Source: Cloeon dipterum (lineage: Eukaryota > Arthropoda > Insecta > Ephemeroptera > Baetidae). Taken from it: a stretch of DNA of 64,000 bases. Below, one piece after another: positions 1 through 10,900 of the stretch. The position numbers were made by a program, and so were the translations under genes. The DNA lies in the NCBI RefSeq assembly GCF_949628265.1, contig NC_088788.1, positions 25,902,335-25,966,334 on the forward strand, in the 5' to 3' direction. Each line of letters opens with the position of its first letter. The first letter of the stretch is position 1. The notes below the pieces were generated by a model. The model saw only the letters and a list, made by a program, of their open reading frames with translations. It ran no database searches and was not told the DNA's origin.

Positions 1-670
1 GAACGCACAAGTGAACTTTGCTTAAAATAGGCTGTATCGGTCGATCGACAACTAATATCTTCGATTTGCGTTATAGCACATACTAGTGGCGGTCAGCTAT
101 TTTCACTAAAGGAAACGTATTGAAATGCGGCAAATTTTTGGTTCAATACTTGACTTTTTATTGAAAATAGCTACACAGCTACACAGATTTGTCAGTTATG
201 AAAAATTAAGGGAAAAACAAATTTGGAAAAAACCGTGATATCAATTTGAGAAAAAAGTGTCTGCATATCGTAATGGGTATTTCCACGTGTGAAATTATGA
301 TACAAAATTGTACCATTGAGCCTGATCATTATGGATACATTGAAATTCGGCAAATTACAAGAGCATAAATAATTGGCTAATTTAGAAAAGACAAATTACA
401 CGATTAAGCACACTGCGCATCCCTTGCCATCAAAATAATATCTGATTCATTTAACATTTTAACTGTATCAGGTTAAATGCCTCACAATTATATAAGGGCA
501 CAGAAAATGATTTGAACGGCTAGTTTTTAAACACGAGCATAATTAGCAATAATTTTTTTCTCTCCATACACTTCATAAAGCTTTTCCATTTAAAAGTAAA
601 AATCCGGCGTTTCCCTGAATCTACTAAATGGGATGAAGATAGCAAAAATATTTTTCCTACCTACTGAAAG
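1..670. other. 3' flank of Son, no gene seen
   Basis: AT-rich sequence downstream of the Son stop codon on the minus strand. A possible minus-strand poly(A) signal (TTTATT on plus) lies near 156-161, so part of this stretch is probably Son 3' UTR. I recognise no coding exon, RNA gene or repeat here. Confidence 0.5.
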
Positions 671-3600
671 CTACTTGACAACAATAAGGCCCAGCTGCAG
701 GAGGCAATACTGGGCTGCCATCGCCTTCGCCTGTTTCTTGTTGGTGTATGCGATCCGGTCTTGATATTCTCTATTGTTAACCTTAACCTAACAGCAGAAA
801 AGCATATTCATTGAGTAAAAAATAATTATGCACAGAAATGAGCAAAAATCACCTTAAACAAAAAGTTCTTTTTGTGATCTGGTCCTGACTCAAAGACCAA
901 TTCGAAAACAGGCGAGCCCCACCGCTTCTTAGTACAGAGCTCGACAAGGGCTGAGACTGGATGCTTCCCAGAAAACACCTCACCTCCACCTGTAATGAAA
1001 AATAAGCTGCACTGTCTGCAAGCTAAAAATTCGGAGGCATACCAGCAGCAGGGCTGACTTCAACTGCTCCAGCTGGCCCTGCGACTACGGCTGGTGCTCC
1101 TCCTCCACCTCCCTTTCTCTTGACCGCGCCGCTGAAGGGTTGGAATCGGTTTCGGCATTCCTCCTGCGCTACCAGCCCCTTTTTGTCCATTTTCACGTCA
1201 AGGTTGAGCGGCTCAAGGCCTCCTTCCTTGTTCTTGCCGAGACCTTCGCCCGGCCTCCAGCCCATTTTCTGCAGAAGCTTCATTCCCATGCCGCCAGCGA
1301 CTGGTGCAGCCGTCTTCAGTTGGTCCTGGGAATACATCAAGGAGAATTTTAGTGAGGTGCTTGAAAATATAAATTGGCTTACCTTTCGAGCCCAGGCTTG
1401 CTGTCCTGAGGACAACTCCGCGGGGGTCAGCATTCTAGCACCAGTGCTGCCAGTGAACGCTCCGCTCAAAGCAGAGAGCTGAAATTTGAATGAATATCCC
1501 GTCAAATAAGAAAATGAAATTATTTATGCAAATTTACCTTAAGTAATTTTGTCAATTTGGACTGAAAAGAAACATCAGCTTCTATACTTTTTTAAAATCT
1601 TGTTAACATATTGAATTTTCGGTAAACAAAAATGTTCGCACAAACCATACAAGCCCCAAAGAGATTTAACATTGGGATGGTTTTAAAAATCGAATTTTGA
1701 AGCTAGTTTTCATTCGGTCTTGACATCTTTATAAGCGCACTTAATTAGACAACACAAATTAATCGGTGGGTGTTTTTTTCATTTCCAGTTATTTTTCCAC
1801 TACTGGTTAAATCTTTGGTTGACTAATTCAGGTCTGGTAAATCTTTACTGTTTTGTATAGTAATAATGAAGTAATCTAATCAGCTTTTGTAATATTTGTA
1901 GTATTAGCTATACGACTAGTTGTAATATTAAGTCCTAACAATTTGTGCCAATTGCAATGCACTTTTGTAATTATTTTTATACTATACACTCCACTTACAA
2001 GGGGGTTACTCCAACTCGATTTAAGTGCATTTATTTTAAGTCAATTTTTGTCCTTAAAAATAATTGCACTTACTGGTCCACCACCATATCCATAGCTGTA
2101 GCTGGGAGCACTGCTCTGGCTTGACTCTTGGATTTTCCTCATCGCAGACAATTTTTGTGAAATAACACTAGAAATATCGATGTTCTAAAAAAAAATGCAA
2201 TTAGAAATTAGAACCCAGAAAACAATTAACAAAATTAGCGTACCCCAGAGGCATCTGTACAAGTATTGGCTGCAACAACAGCGGAAGGTTTGCTGGGCGG
2301 TGGTGGTGGCGGCGGCGGCATTATTTCCTTGAGAGGCTCCTTTTTGCTCTGTGATGGCGGGGACACAGGCACCCATTCTTTTTTACAAAAAAAAAACATT
2401 AATTCATTAAACTGAAGAATAAATTCTCCAGTTACCTGTGGATCTGTGTTGCTGGCCACTGGAGACTGGGTACTGTTGGCTTCTAATTTTAGAGGACTCC
2501 GATGTTTTTTCAAGCAAAGACTTGTTCGGAAGCTGAGTAGCATTCTGTTGAGCAAAAATATTTAATGAAGACTAGAACTGTTAAAGCAAAGCATGAATAT
2601 GGAAACTGGTAATAATTTTTTCAAGGGGGAATATTATTTTTTCCTAGGTTGAAGTTGACTTGACAATTTTTAGGCACATCTTACAAGTCTAGTATTTTGA
2701 AATTAACTTTAAAAAAAAACAAATATTTAAGGTGCACAAGTAAATAAACAAAGCTAGAACAGGCTTAGTTTGTCCTTGACAAAAAGTACACCACCGCTTA
2801 CTCTGATATTCATTACGATTGAGTTAGGTCGGTCTCTAAGCTGGAATGGATGGTGAATGAAAGACTCAGTAGGCCCTTCTCCTTGACTGAGCTCAGAATC
2901 GGATTCACTGTCACTTGAGCCGCTGCCAGATTTTACGAGCTTTTTGCAGTATTCTGAAACCATTTATTATCAATTAATACAAACTGAACCTCAAGCAGTT
3001 TGAAATCTCAACTACCTGTGAGCTCAGCAACAGTTTTCCCCGTTTTGTTTGAAATTGCGTTTGGTGGAATTACTCCAGCTTGGAGCATTCTTTCCTGCTG
3101 CTCCTTCAAGATGTAGGTCGCATTTTTCTTGGCAATGGCAAGCAACTTTTTCTTGTCAATCCTCTCCTCTTCCCTATTGGATTTGAATATAAGTTTCAAT
3201 TCATTGCAAGCATTGTCCCTTGAGGCCTAAGCCAGCGGCGCTGCGCCACACCAGCCCACTAATTATGGTGTCACGTGGTCGGCCACCAGTAGCCGTGAAT
3301 ATGGCTTAACTACCGCAGCCACGCGAGCGCTGGCAAAGATGCTCAGCCAGCCGCCGACGCCTCAAAATTACGGGGCTAAGACCTCTTAATTGTCCCAAAT
3401 AAAATTCAATAACTTAACGGCTAAGCCAGGAGATTTAATGTCTAAAGTCAATTTTACCTTGAAGACCTCCTATCTGGCTTCCTGACCACGTGAAGTCTTT
3501 CCCTGCTTCTAGACCTTCTCCCTCTAATGTCTCTATTCTCTGCACTTCGGTGCCGATCAGAGCCCCTATCTCTGTCCGAGTGGCTTCGATCAAGAGGCTT

Positions 3601-4593
3601 CTCATGGCGATGTCTTTCTTTGTCCTGTAAATGCCTTTCAGACCTGCTTGATCTAGATGAGTCACCTGCTCGGCGTGAAGACGATTTCTGGTCACTTTTC
3701 TTAGACTTATCATGCTGCGAGTGGTGCTTGTGGCGCCTGGAAAAACAATAAATTTGAAAGGGGTGTTTTGTCTCAATATTAAATACTGACTCTCTAGAAT
3801 CCCTATCTCTTGATGGGCGCTTCTTACCGCTGCGTGAACTTTTAGGCTCATTTTCAGACTCGTCTTGACTGCTAGGAATTTCACCTTCCTCGTGCCTGCT
3901 TGAAATTTTATCTTTTTCTGTTTCGGTAGCAGTCAATTTAGATACAGAGCAATGTTTCAAGTCTTGAATCTCAATTTTCCTCTTTTTCGAGCTCTCTGAA
4001 AGTTTTAATATTCTTGATTTATACATTTATAATTAAAATTTCTTGGTTATACCTTCATCAGGAGAGAGTGACCTCTTCAAAGATTTCTCCCTGAAGCAAT
4101 CAAAGGATAACGCTTTCTCCTCTTCGCTGTCCAACTCTCCAGCTGCGAACAAGTCACATTTGCTGGCATCAAACTTGACTCCACCGTCCAAGCTCTTAAT
4201 TAGTTCGGTATCACATTTTTCATAAAATTTCTCATCTTCTTTTTTCTTTCCATCTTCCTTTACTTCTTCTTCTCGGTCTTTGTGTTTACTTTTGTCTCGA
4301 TCTTTGCTTTTGTTTCGCTTCTTCTTCTTCTTCTCCTTGTCATCTTTGTGTTTCTTTTTCTTCTTGTGATGCTTGCTCTTCTTGTGTTTATCCTTTTTCT
4401 TGGACTTGCTGCTCGATTCGGCGGACATTATCACATCAAATATTTCCGCCAGTATTTTTTTGGAACTCTTTTTTTCCAAATCCTCATCATCGTCGCTGCT
4501 TAAGTTTTTTACTCCATCCTCAATCATAGCTTCCTCCGGTTCCACCTCAATTTTCTGAGCCTCAGATTGCTCGTCACTGTCCTTCTCGTTCAT
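671..4593 (-). CDS. Son-like SR-related splicing cofactor (G-patch plus dsRBD)
   Basis: Homologue of SON, a nuclear-speckle RNA-binding protein that supports splicing of weak introns. Hand-spliced exons, 5' to 3': 4593-4053, 3995-3791, 3736-3458, 3173-3016, 2953-2802, 2544-2436, 2377-2244, 2184-2074, 1478-1383, 1325-1043, 989-853, 787-671; together 774 codons with stop. The N-terminus is acidic, then lysine-rich, then an RS/RD-rich stretch at about residues 250-345. The SON-specific block follows (FIHHPFQLRD; YPVSSGQQHR; EWVPV), then GAFTGSTGAR and a G-patch (GGMGMKLLQKMGWRPGEGLG). A C-terminal dsRBD begins at GKHPVSALVELC and ends near LLQLGLIVVK. It is far shorter than human SON, which carries long repeat arrays. 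The ATG at 4593 is the first in frame after an upstream TGA; an extra N-terminal exon cannot be excluded. One intron holds a MITE (3212-3396). Confidence 0.9.
3212..3396. mobile_element. Non-autonomous hAT-like MITE in a Son intron
   Basis: A GC-rich 169-bp insert (3220-3388) is flanked on both sides by the exact 8-bp direct repeat ATTGTCCC (3212-3219 and 3389-3396). Imperfect terminal inverted repeats sit just inside: GAGGCCTAAGCC at 3222-3233 against GGCTAAGACCTC at 3374-3385, pairing at 10 of 12 positions. An 8-bp duplication with short inverted ends is typical of hAT elements. The insert has no coding capacity. It explains why this intron is 284 nt while other Son introns are mostly 50-110 nt. 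Superfamily assignment is inference. Confidence 0.65.
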
Positions 4594-5570
4594 TGGCACT
4601 ACTTCTTGTTTACTGACAGACAGCTTTCGGCCTCACCCTTATCAGTAGTGACTCTGCAATGAAAATAACTCTTTAGTCTAGCCGATCTTAAATTATATTA
4701 CATACATACATATTATATCAGTAGACACATATTAAAGAATTTTATGCAATGGAATCTACAGCGAATCTTATGTCATATGTATCATATGTATTAGCTAAAT
4801 ATGGTACATTCATCATGCTGTTGTTTTAGCTTTTATCAAAATTTAGAACAAAGTGTTGTGTGTAAAATAAAATGAATTTTATTATTCATGCCATTCCCGC
4901 AGAAATAACAAACAACACGTTTTTTACTAACACCAAACTGCACCAAACATAATATTAAAACACTTTAAATTTACCTGCATCCGTAACCTGATAGAAAAAT
5001 ATGCTAGATAATTCAAAATACTATTTTAATACGGCGAGTGACACAACTTGCTTAGTTATTTTGTTTGTAATGGAAATGAATGATTGTGTATAAAAATAAA
5101 TTTTAGAGCTAACACCAGGCTAACACTCACAATCAGCGATTTTCCAGACTAAACACAAAATGTCTGTGTAAATAGCAAAGTACAACCTTAAGACATAATT
5201 TTATTATTAATTTTAAAAGTGCTGCTGCTGCATTCTTTGCACGTAGACATCTTTTTGCCCGCGAAATTCAAATGATCTGTTACTGGGAATTAAAATCAAG
5301 CAGATTTAAAATCAAATATGGTGGCTGATATCCATGTTTACTATCCACTCATTCCACACCCATTGCCATCACCTGTTCAGTAAACGTACACTCCCACTAG
5401 CTCTCACGACTCAAACTCCACACGGCAGTCCGGAGCGGTCCGGAGGGTGAATGGTGAACTCTCAATTCCGTCTTAAATTTGTGTATTCTGAGTGAATGCG
5501 AAAACTTAGAATTCCGAGGACTTCATCATAATTCTTTACAAGACCATCTTTTAATTTAAAAAATATCAAA
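4594..5570. promoter_or_regulatory. Divergent Son / mRpL19 upstream region, with a candidate Son 5' UTR intron
   Basis: The start codons of Son (minus) and mRpL19 (plus) lie 977 bp apart, so both promoters must be here. On the minus strand a splice donor (GATGCAG|GTAAAT) after 4975 and an acceptor (CATTGCAG|AGTC) before 4653 suggest a Son 5' UTR intron of about 321 nt (4654-4974). A GC-richer patch at 5395-5460 is the best guess for the core promoter area. I see no TATA box. No other gene is evident. Confidence 0.45.
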
Positions 5571-6691
5571 ATGTCTAACTTCGTGCTCTTTCAATTAAGA
5601 AAATCAACAGTTGCATTGTCGGCAATCAGTAAGTTAAATAAAACGCACACATTGAAATACAATTTATCTATGTTAAATATCTTTTAGGTCAGCTCTCTCA
5701 AAGGTTGCAAAGTACCTCAAGCCAGGTGGTAGTTCGGGAGAAAACAAAGAGGGAGCAGAAAAGGGTAGTGCCTCCAAATTACCGTCACATCTACCCAGAG
5801 TTTCTTCCTGACCCTAACATGGAGTTTAGAAACTCTGTCAGGGAAAAGCTGGAGAGGACTGATATGATCAATCGTCGATCCAGAATAGAAATTCCCGAAT
5901 TCTACGTCGGCTCCATCTTGGCCGTCACCAGTTCAGACGAGCACGCAGTTGGCAAAACCACCAAATTCGTTGGCATTTGCATTCAACGAGAATTTTGTGG
6001 ACTCCGAGCAAATTTCACCCTGAGAAATGTTGTCGATAATCTTGGTAATTTGTTGTGAACGCGCATCAGAAGATGAATTAACTTTATCATTGCATTTTAG
6101 GCGTGGAAATCAAGTATGAAATGTACGACCCTCGCCTTCAGAGAGTGCAAGTTCTACGCTTGGAGAAGAGACTTGACAGTGAACTGCTTTACCTTCGGGA
6201 TGCAGATCCAGAGTTCAGTACCTTCCCGTTCGACATGGATGCAGAGTTTCTCAACGAGGGCGCTCCTGTGCCGGTTAATCCTTTGAAGGTTAATTTCTTT
6301 GTGCTTGCATCAGCGCGAACTGTTTTTATATCATTCATCGCAGGTCAATTTGAGACCTCCTCCCTGGTACGCCAGATGGGAAAGGCTACAGCCCAAAGGC
6401 GCCATCATTCCTGAACTGAGAGGAAGGCGTAAAGAGAAGTCTGAACAGTGGCTGGAGAAGTTCTCTGAGCCTTGGGAGAAATATGACTTGATGAAGCAGT
6501 ATAGGTAAATTCTATTGCGAAGTAATTGTTGGGAGCTTTTATTAACCATTTATTTAATCAGGAAAACTATTCCGGAAGAAGAGCAGGACTCTATTTATTC
6601 TGATATCTACTCTGAGCTGCATCAAATGGAAATTGCCAGCAAAAAATTGAAGAGGAAAAAGGCATTTGTAAAACCAAAGAAAACTGGATAA
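5571..6691 (+). CDS. Mitochondrial ribosomal protein L19 (bL19m)
   Basis: Component of the large subunit of the mitochondrial ribosome. Exons 5571-5628, 5688-6044, 6101-6288, 6344-6504 and 6562-6691 give 297 residues, close to the 292 of human MRPL19. The N-terminus (MSNFVLFQLRKSTVALSAIS) has basic and hydroxylated residues and no acids, as expected of a mitochondrial targeting peptide. The bL19 core is recognisable: RHIYPEFLPDPN, then IPEFYVGSILAVT, then KFVGICIQREFCGLRANFTL. The family-typical C-terminal part PPPWYARWERLQPKGAIIPE is present, followed by a lysine-rich tail. All junctions are GT-AG and keep frame. The ATG at 5571 is the only one upstream in frame in exon 1. Confidence 0.95.
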
Positions 6692-6763
6692 TTGATGCTT
6701 TTTTTGCTTCTGTAGAAAAATATAAATATAATGTTGAAGATTCTTCAATGATTGATTTTATTT

Positions 6764-6769
6764 AATAAA
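6764..6769 (+). terminator. Poly(A) signal of mRpL19
   Basis: AATAAA 73 nt after the mRpL19 stop codon. Confidence 0.7.
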
Positions 6770-7924
6770 TCTAACTAGAGCAGAATTAATTCAATAAATT
6801 TTTACAATTTCCTGGAAAGGAACAGGACGACACAAATATTACCATAAAATCTATTTTTAATAATGATTCAAGTCCCACGCAATAACATAATTGCGTACTG
6901 CTCCAATGGGACTTGCCTTGGCGTTTCATTAGGGAGATAGGTTGGATTCGGTGGTGATGCAACCGGCGGCACGCGCCATACTCTCATCTCGCGCCTGCCA
7001 TGCGCCTATTGATTTTCCGCGTCGGCCGATTTTCTGGCTCTCGCTCACATGCAGGAGTGGCACATTCATTTTGACCAAGGAGCTTGACGCAATTCCATTA
7101 AGGGTTGTGCCTCTATTCCTGCACTTGCGAGGGGTGCAGTCGCCACGAGAAACTTTCCACTCGCCACAGGCCGATCGGCGATGACACCGTGGAGCAGCCG
7201 GACTCGCCACTGAAGGTAAAAGGTGCGTGCATGCGATATTGCATGGGCCCGCTTCGATGTGCCCCCGCGGATGGAAAATCCAATCTAACTAGTTGCTCTC
7301 AGATTTGGTCGAATTTGTGTGCCCACTATCTGGACAAGTTTATAATTTTATTTATTTTATATTTTGCTTTCAGCTTCTCTGTATATTGTTTTCCGTCGAT
7401 AATATGACTTTTTTGAAAAGCTTTAAGCTTAACTTACAGATTTTCATGCCGGCTTTTTGAAGGTGGGAATTTTTACACTCGGGGAAATTTATAATTAATT
7501 TCAGAAAATGCAGTGGAAGGCAGCATTAAATATTTGATTGAATAGGGACAAAATTTAGGTGATGCATGATCCTTGAATTACTTGGAGACTTTGATTTATT
7601 TTATCCATCAGCTGCGCTTTAAAAAAAATGTAATGTTTTAAGTGATTTTAAAATGACTCTATATCTTCAAGCAAATTAGTGATCCCAATGCGTCCATCGA
7701 TTAAATCAATCAAGGATACTGCGGGCCAAAAGTACGGCACATTATTTCATTAAAAAATTTTAGGTGTGCTTGATGCAAAATCGATATTGCGTGCAGAGTA
7801 GAGCAACAGTAGAATCGCGCTAGTGCTGTGCCTCGAGCTAGTTAAAAATTAACAAATTACATAGCCCTAAAAATCCGTGCGAATCTGAAACTTTGCTTGA
7901 TTTTGTTTAAGGAACGCCACAACC
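6770..7924 (+). promoter_or_regulatory. Vps13 upstream region with candidate 5' UTR exon
   Basis: No coding sequence is recognised. A GC-richer block from about 6930 ends in a good donor (CTGAAG|GTAAAA, exon end 7215). The Vps13 start codon is preceded by a pyrimidine-rich acceptor (TTTTGTTTAAG|G, exon start 7912). The simplest reading is an untranslated first exon around 6930-7215 spliced over about 700 nt to 7912. This rests on splice-site consensus only. Confidence 0.4.
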
Positions 7925-10900
7925 ATGTTCAAAAGTTCAGTGGCGTGGGTGTTGAACAAACACCTTGGAAAGTACGTCCAGGATTTGGATACGGAAAACC
8001 TGAATGTGGGAATTTTCAATGGAGAGGTTCAGCTGCACAATCTCAAACTCAAGCCGGAAGCTCTGGTGAAAAAAAGCATTTTTTGCGACCTTTACGACTT
8101 ACCATCAATCTGATTTGCAGTACGAGCTCAAGCTGCCAATTGAGGTGCGCGAGGGACAGATAGGCTCCGTTACGCTGAACATCCCGTGGAATGGACTCGT
8201 CAATCAGGCCATCGTTCTCACCATCGAGGTTTGAAATTTTTTATTAGCAGCAACCTTTAGAGACAGAGAAAATCGTTCATAGGATGTGTTCATCGTCGCT
8301 GGTGCAGTGGTTGGAGACATTTTTGACGCAGACCTCGAGAAGAGGCTGCTTCGAGCGACTAAAAAGAGGATTTTGGACGAGCTGGACGAGGTATCCTTTT
8401 TTGAAATGGGCAAGGAGGACGGGATGCTTGGAAAATTGGCCACCAGTCTGGCGAAAAACATGCAGATTTTCATTAGAAACGTACATATCCGGTACGAAGA
8501 TACGACCTCGATGCCGGACTCGCCTGTGTCGTGCGGACTTTGCCTTCAAAGCATATCCATCGAAACCACAAACAGGTTCAGTAACAATTAAATAAGAGTC
8601 GTCAAATACGGCTAAAGACTCACTTTGCAGCAAATGGAAACCGTGTGCAACTTCTCCTGACTCAAACTCGATTTACCAGTTGATTCGAATTCAGTCACTG
8701 TCGTTCTACTGGAATCCCTGCACGCGGGCCCGAGGTCTGGTTTTGACTTCAGGAAACTGGCGTCAATCAATGTGCCAAGGACTGCAAAGTTTCAGCGTGA
8801 ACGGGGAGCCGTTCGAATTCAGTAACTTTTAATTATTTTATCGAAATGATAACTATAACAATTTTTACGCAGTCCTGAAGCCAGTGTCAGCAAAGGCCAA
8901 ACTCATAATTACACAAACGAACGAGATCAAAGTTCCAAAATTGCTGTTAGACGTAGTGGTGCAGGACGCCGTTTTGCAAATTTCTAGAGCACAGTATACT
9001 TCTATGGCAATGCTGCAGGAGGCCTTTCAGCGAATCGAAAAGAACAGGTACAGTTAAATTTGATAAAATTGTAATAAAAACATGGTTGAAACGTGCAGAG
9101 AGTATCGTGAGTATCACCCTGGAGTGAATCTGCACAAAAACGCTTCGCTGTGGTGGAAATACGCTTTCGTTTCTGTACTGGAACAAAGAGTGAGACCGTA
9201 TTCGTGGCCGCGGATAAAAGAGCACAGGTAATAAGCTAATAATCTCTTAAAAAGTTAAGAGCCCGGACACGCCAATGCTAGCAATGTAGCCTGCAAAATA
9301 CAAAGTTAGGCAATCCTCTCGACATTCGTGTCACGCAGGTTGCCTAACTTTGAAATTAAAATTGCGATAAAAAATAAAACTCCCCTGTTTAAGAGTGTTG
9401 CTATAAATATATATAACTGGAAATCATTTTCTTCCAATAATATTTAAATAAAAAAACGTTAGGGAGTCCTACCGTAAGTACGTTCAGGCGTACAAATTGA
9501 GTTTGCTGAGTCCAACCGATGTGGAGCTGAAACTTGACTTGCAAAAACTGGAGGACCGGCTGCGTGTGATCGACCTTGTGATAGCGAGGGAACACGCTAA
9601 AATAGAGGTAGGCGATAATAATATATACCCCACTCCGTAACTATTTAAAAAAATATCTTTAACAGCTCTCTCGCGAAGAGCCGGAGAAACTGGCAGTGAC
9701 TAGTTCGGAACGCTGGTGGCTGGGGTTGTGGAAATGCGTTGATCCTGAGATCAAGTTCAAGATGGTTGCTAATCCGAGTCCTGGTTTCTGGAGCAGACTC
9801 ACTCAGCAGGAGAGGGAGAAAATCTACGAGCTGATTGACTACTCCGAAGATAACACCAACTCAAAGCAGAGGCAGTTCATAGGTAAGTTTGTAATATCAA
9901 CCGGCGTGAATTAAATGATTTGAAACGCAACGCTTCACAGAACACAAATACAACCTGACCCTGGCCACCCTGAGCGTGTCTTTAGTGAGCCACGGACACG
10001 AAATCAGTTTGGCCACCGTAACTCAGTTCCTAATTAGTCTGGAGACTCGAAGCGCGGAGGCCGCGTTTAAATTTTCGGCCCGCGCCGAGAAGTTTCTGCT
10101 GGAAGGGATCACTTTTGAGAACGAACTGGTGCCTTTGGTGCAGGCCGACATTCTTAATTCTGGTGAGTCTTCATCAGATCACGCTAGTAAAGTTGACGGT
10201 GATTTCCTTTTTTCTGTTTAGATTCGAGCGTCACAAACGTCTTTGCATTCGACTTTGAGAAAAACCCAGTGGCGCCAAACACGGACTTTAGCGTGAATAT
10301 GCGCCTAGAGCCACTGGAGATTATTTACAACGAACAAACCCTGGCTGAACTAATTGGATTTTTCCAAAAGTTAAACTTCACGAAAATGTCTGAAGACCCA
10401 GTCACCGACTTTTTTGTCGAAGCTAAGATGATGGTCAAGCACTTCATGCTGCAGCGCAAGAAAGTGTACTTGAACCTGCAACTGAAAGGACCAACGATCG
10501 TTTTGCCTGAGCAAGGCTCCATCCAAAGGTTTGAGCGATAAATAATTTTGGCAGCGGATTTATTTTGAATTTAACAGAGGTGGGCAGCTCATGATTTTGG
10601 ACACTGGATGCCTGAAAGTGAGCACTGAGCTGCAGAACGGACCGATTTCCATTGAAGATGAGACCAAGACTGAACTTGAGGAGCATCTCTACGACAGGCT
10701 AAACCTGGAACTGTCAAATATGCAAATTTTATTTTGCGACTGCAGCGACGAGTGGCGCGAAAAGCGCAAAATGAATGATTCAGACATGCATCTTCTGTCC
10801 TGCCTAAAAACGCAATTCATGTTCTCAAACAGCATTAAGCCGGAATACAGACAACTCCCAAGGTCTGCGTATTAAAGAGCTAGTTAGAAATAAACTAAAA

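Noticed and set aside
2235-2555. 106-codon continuous Son frame with FNELMFFFCKK
   Set aside because: The other frame spliced at CCACAG|GTAACT to AAAAAAG|AATGGG restores the conserved SON blocks YPVSSGQQHR and EWVPV.
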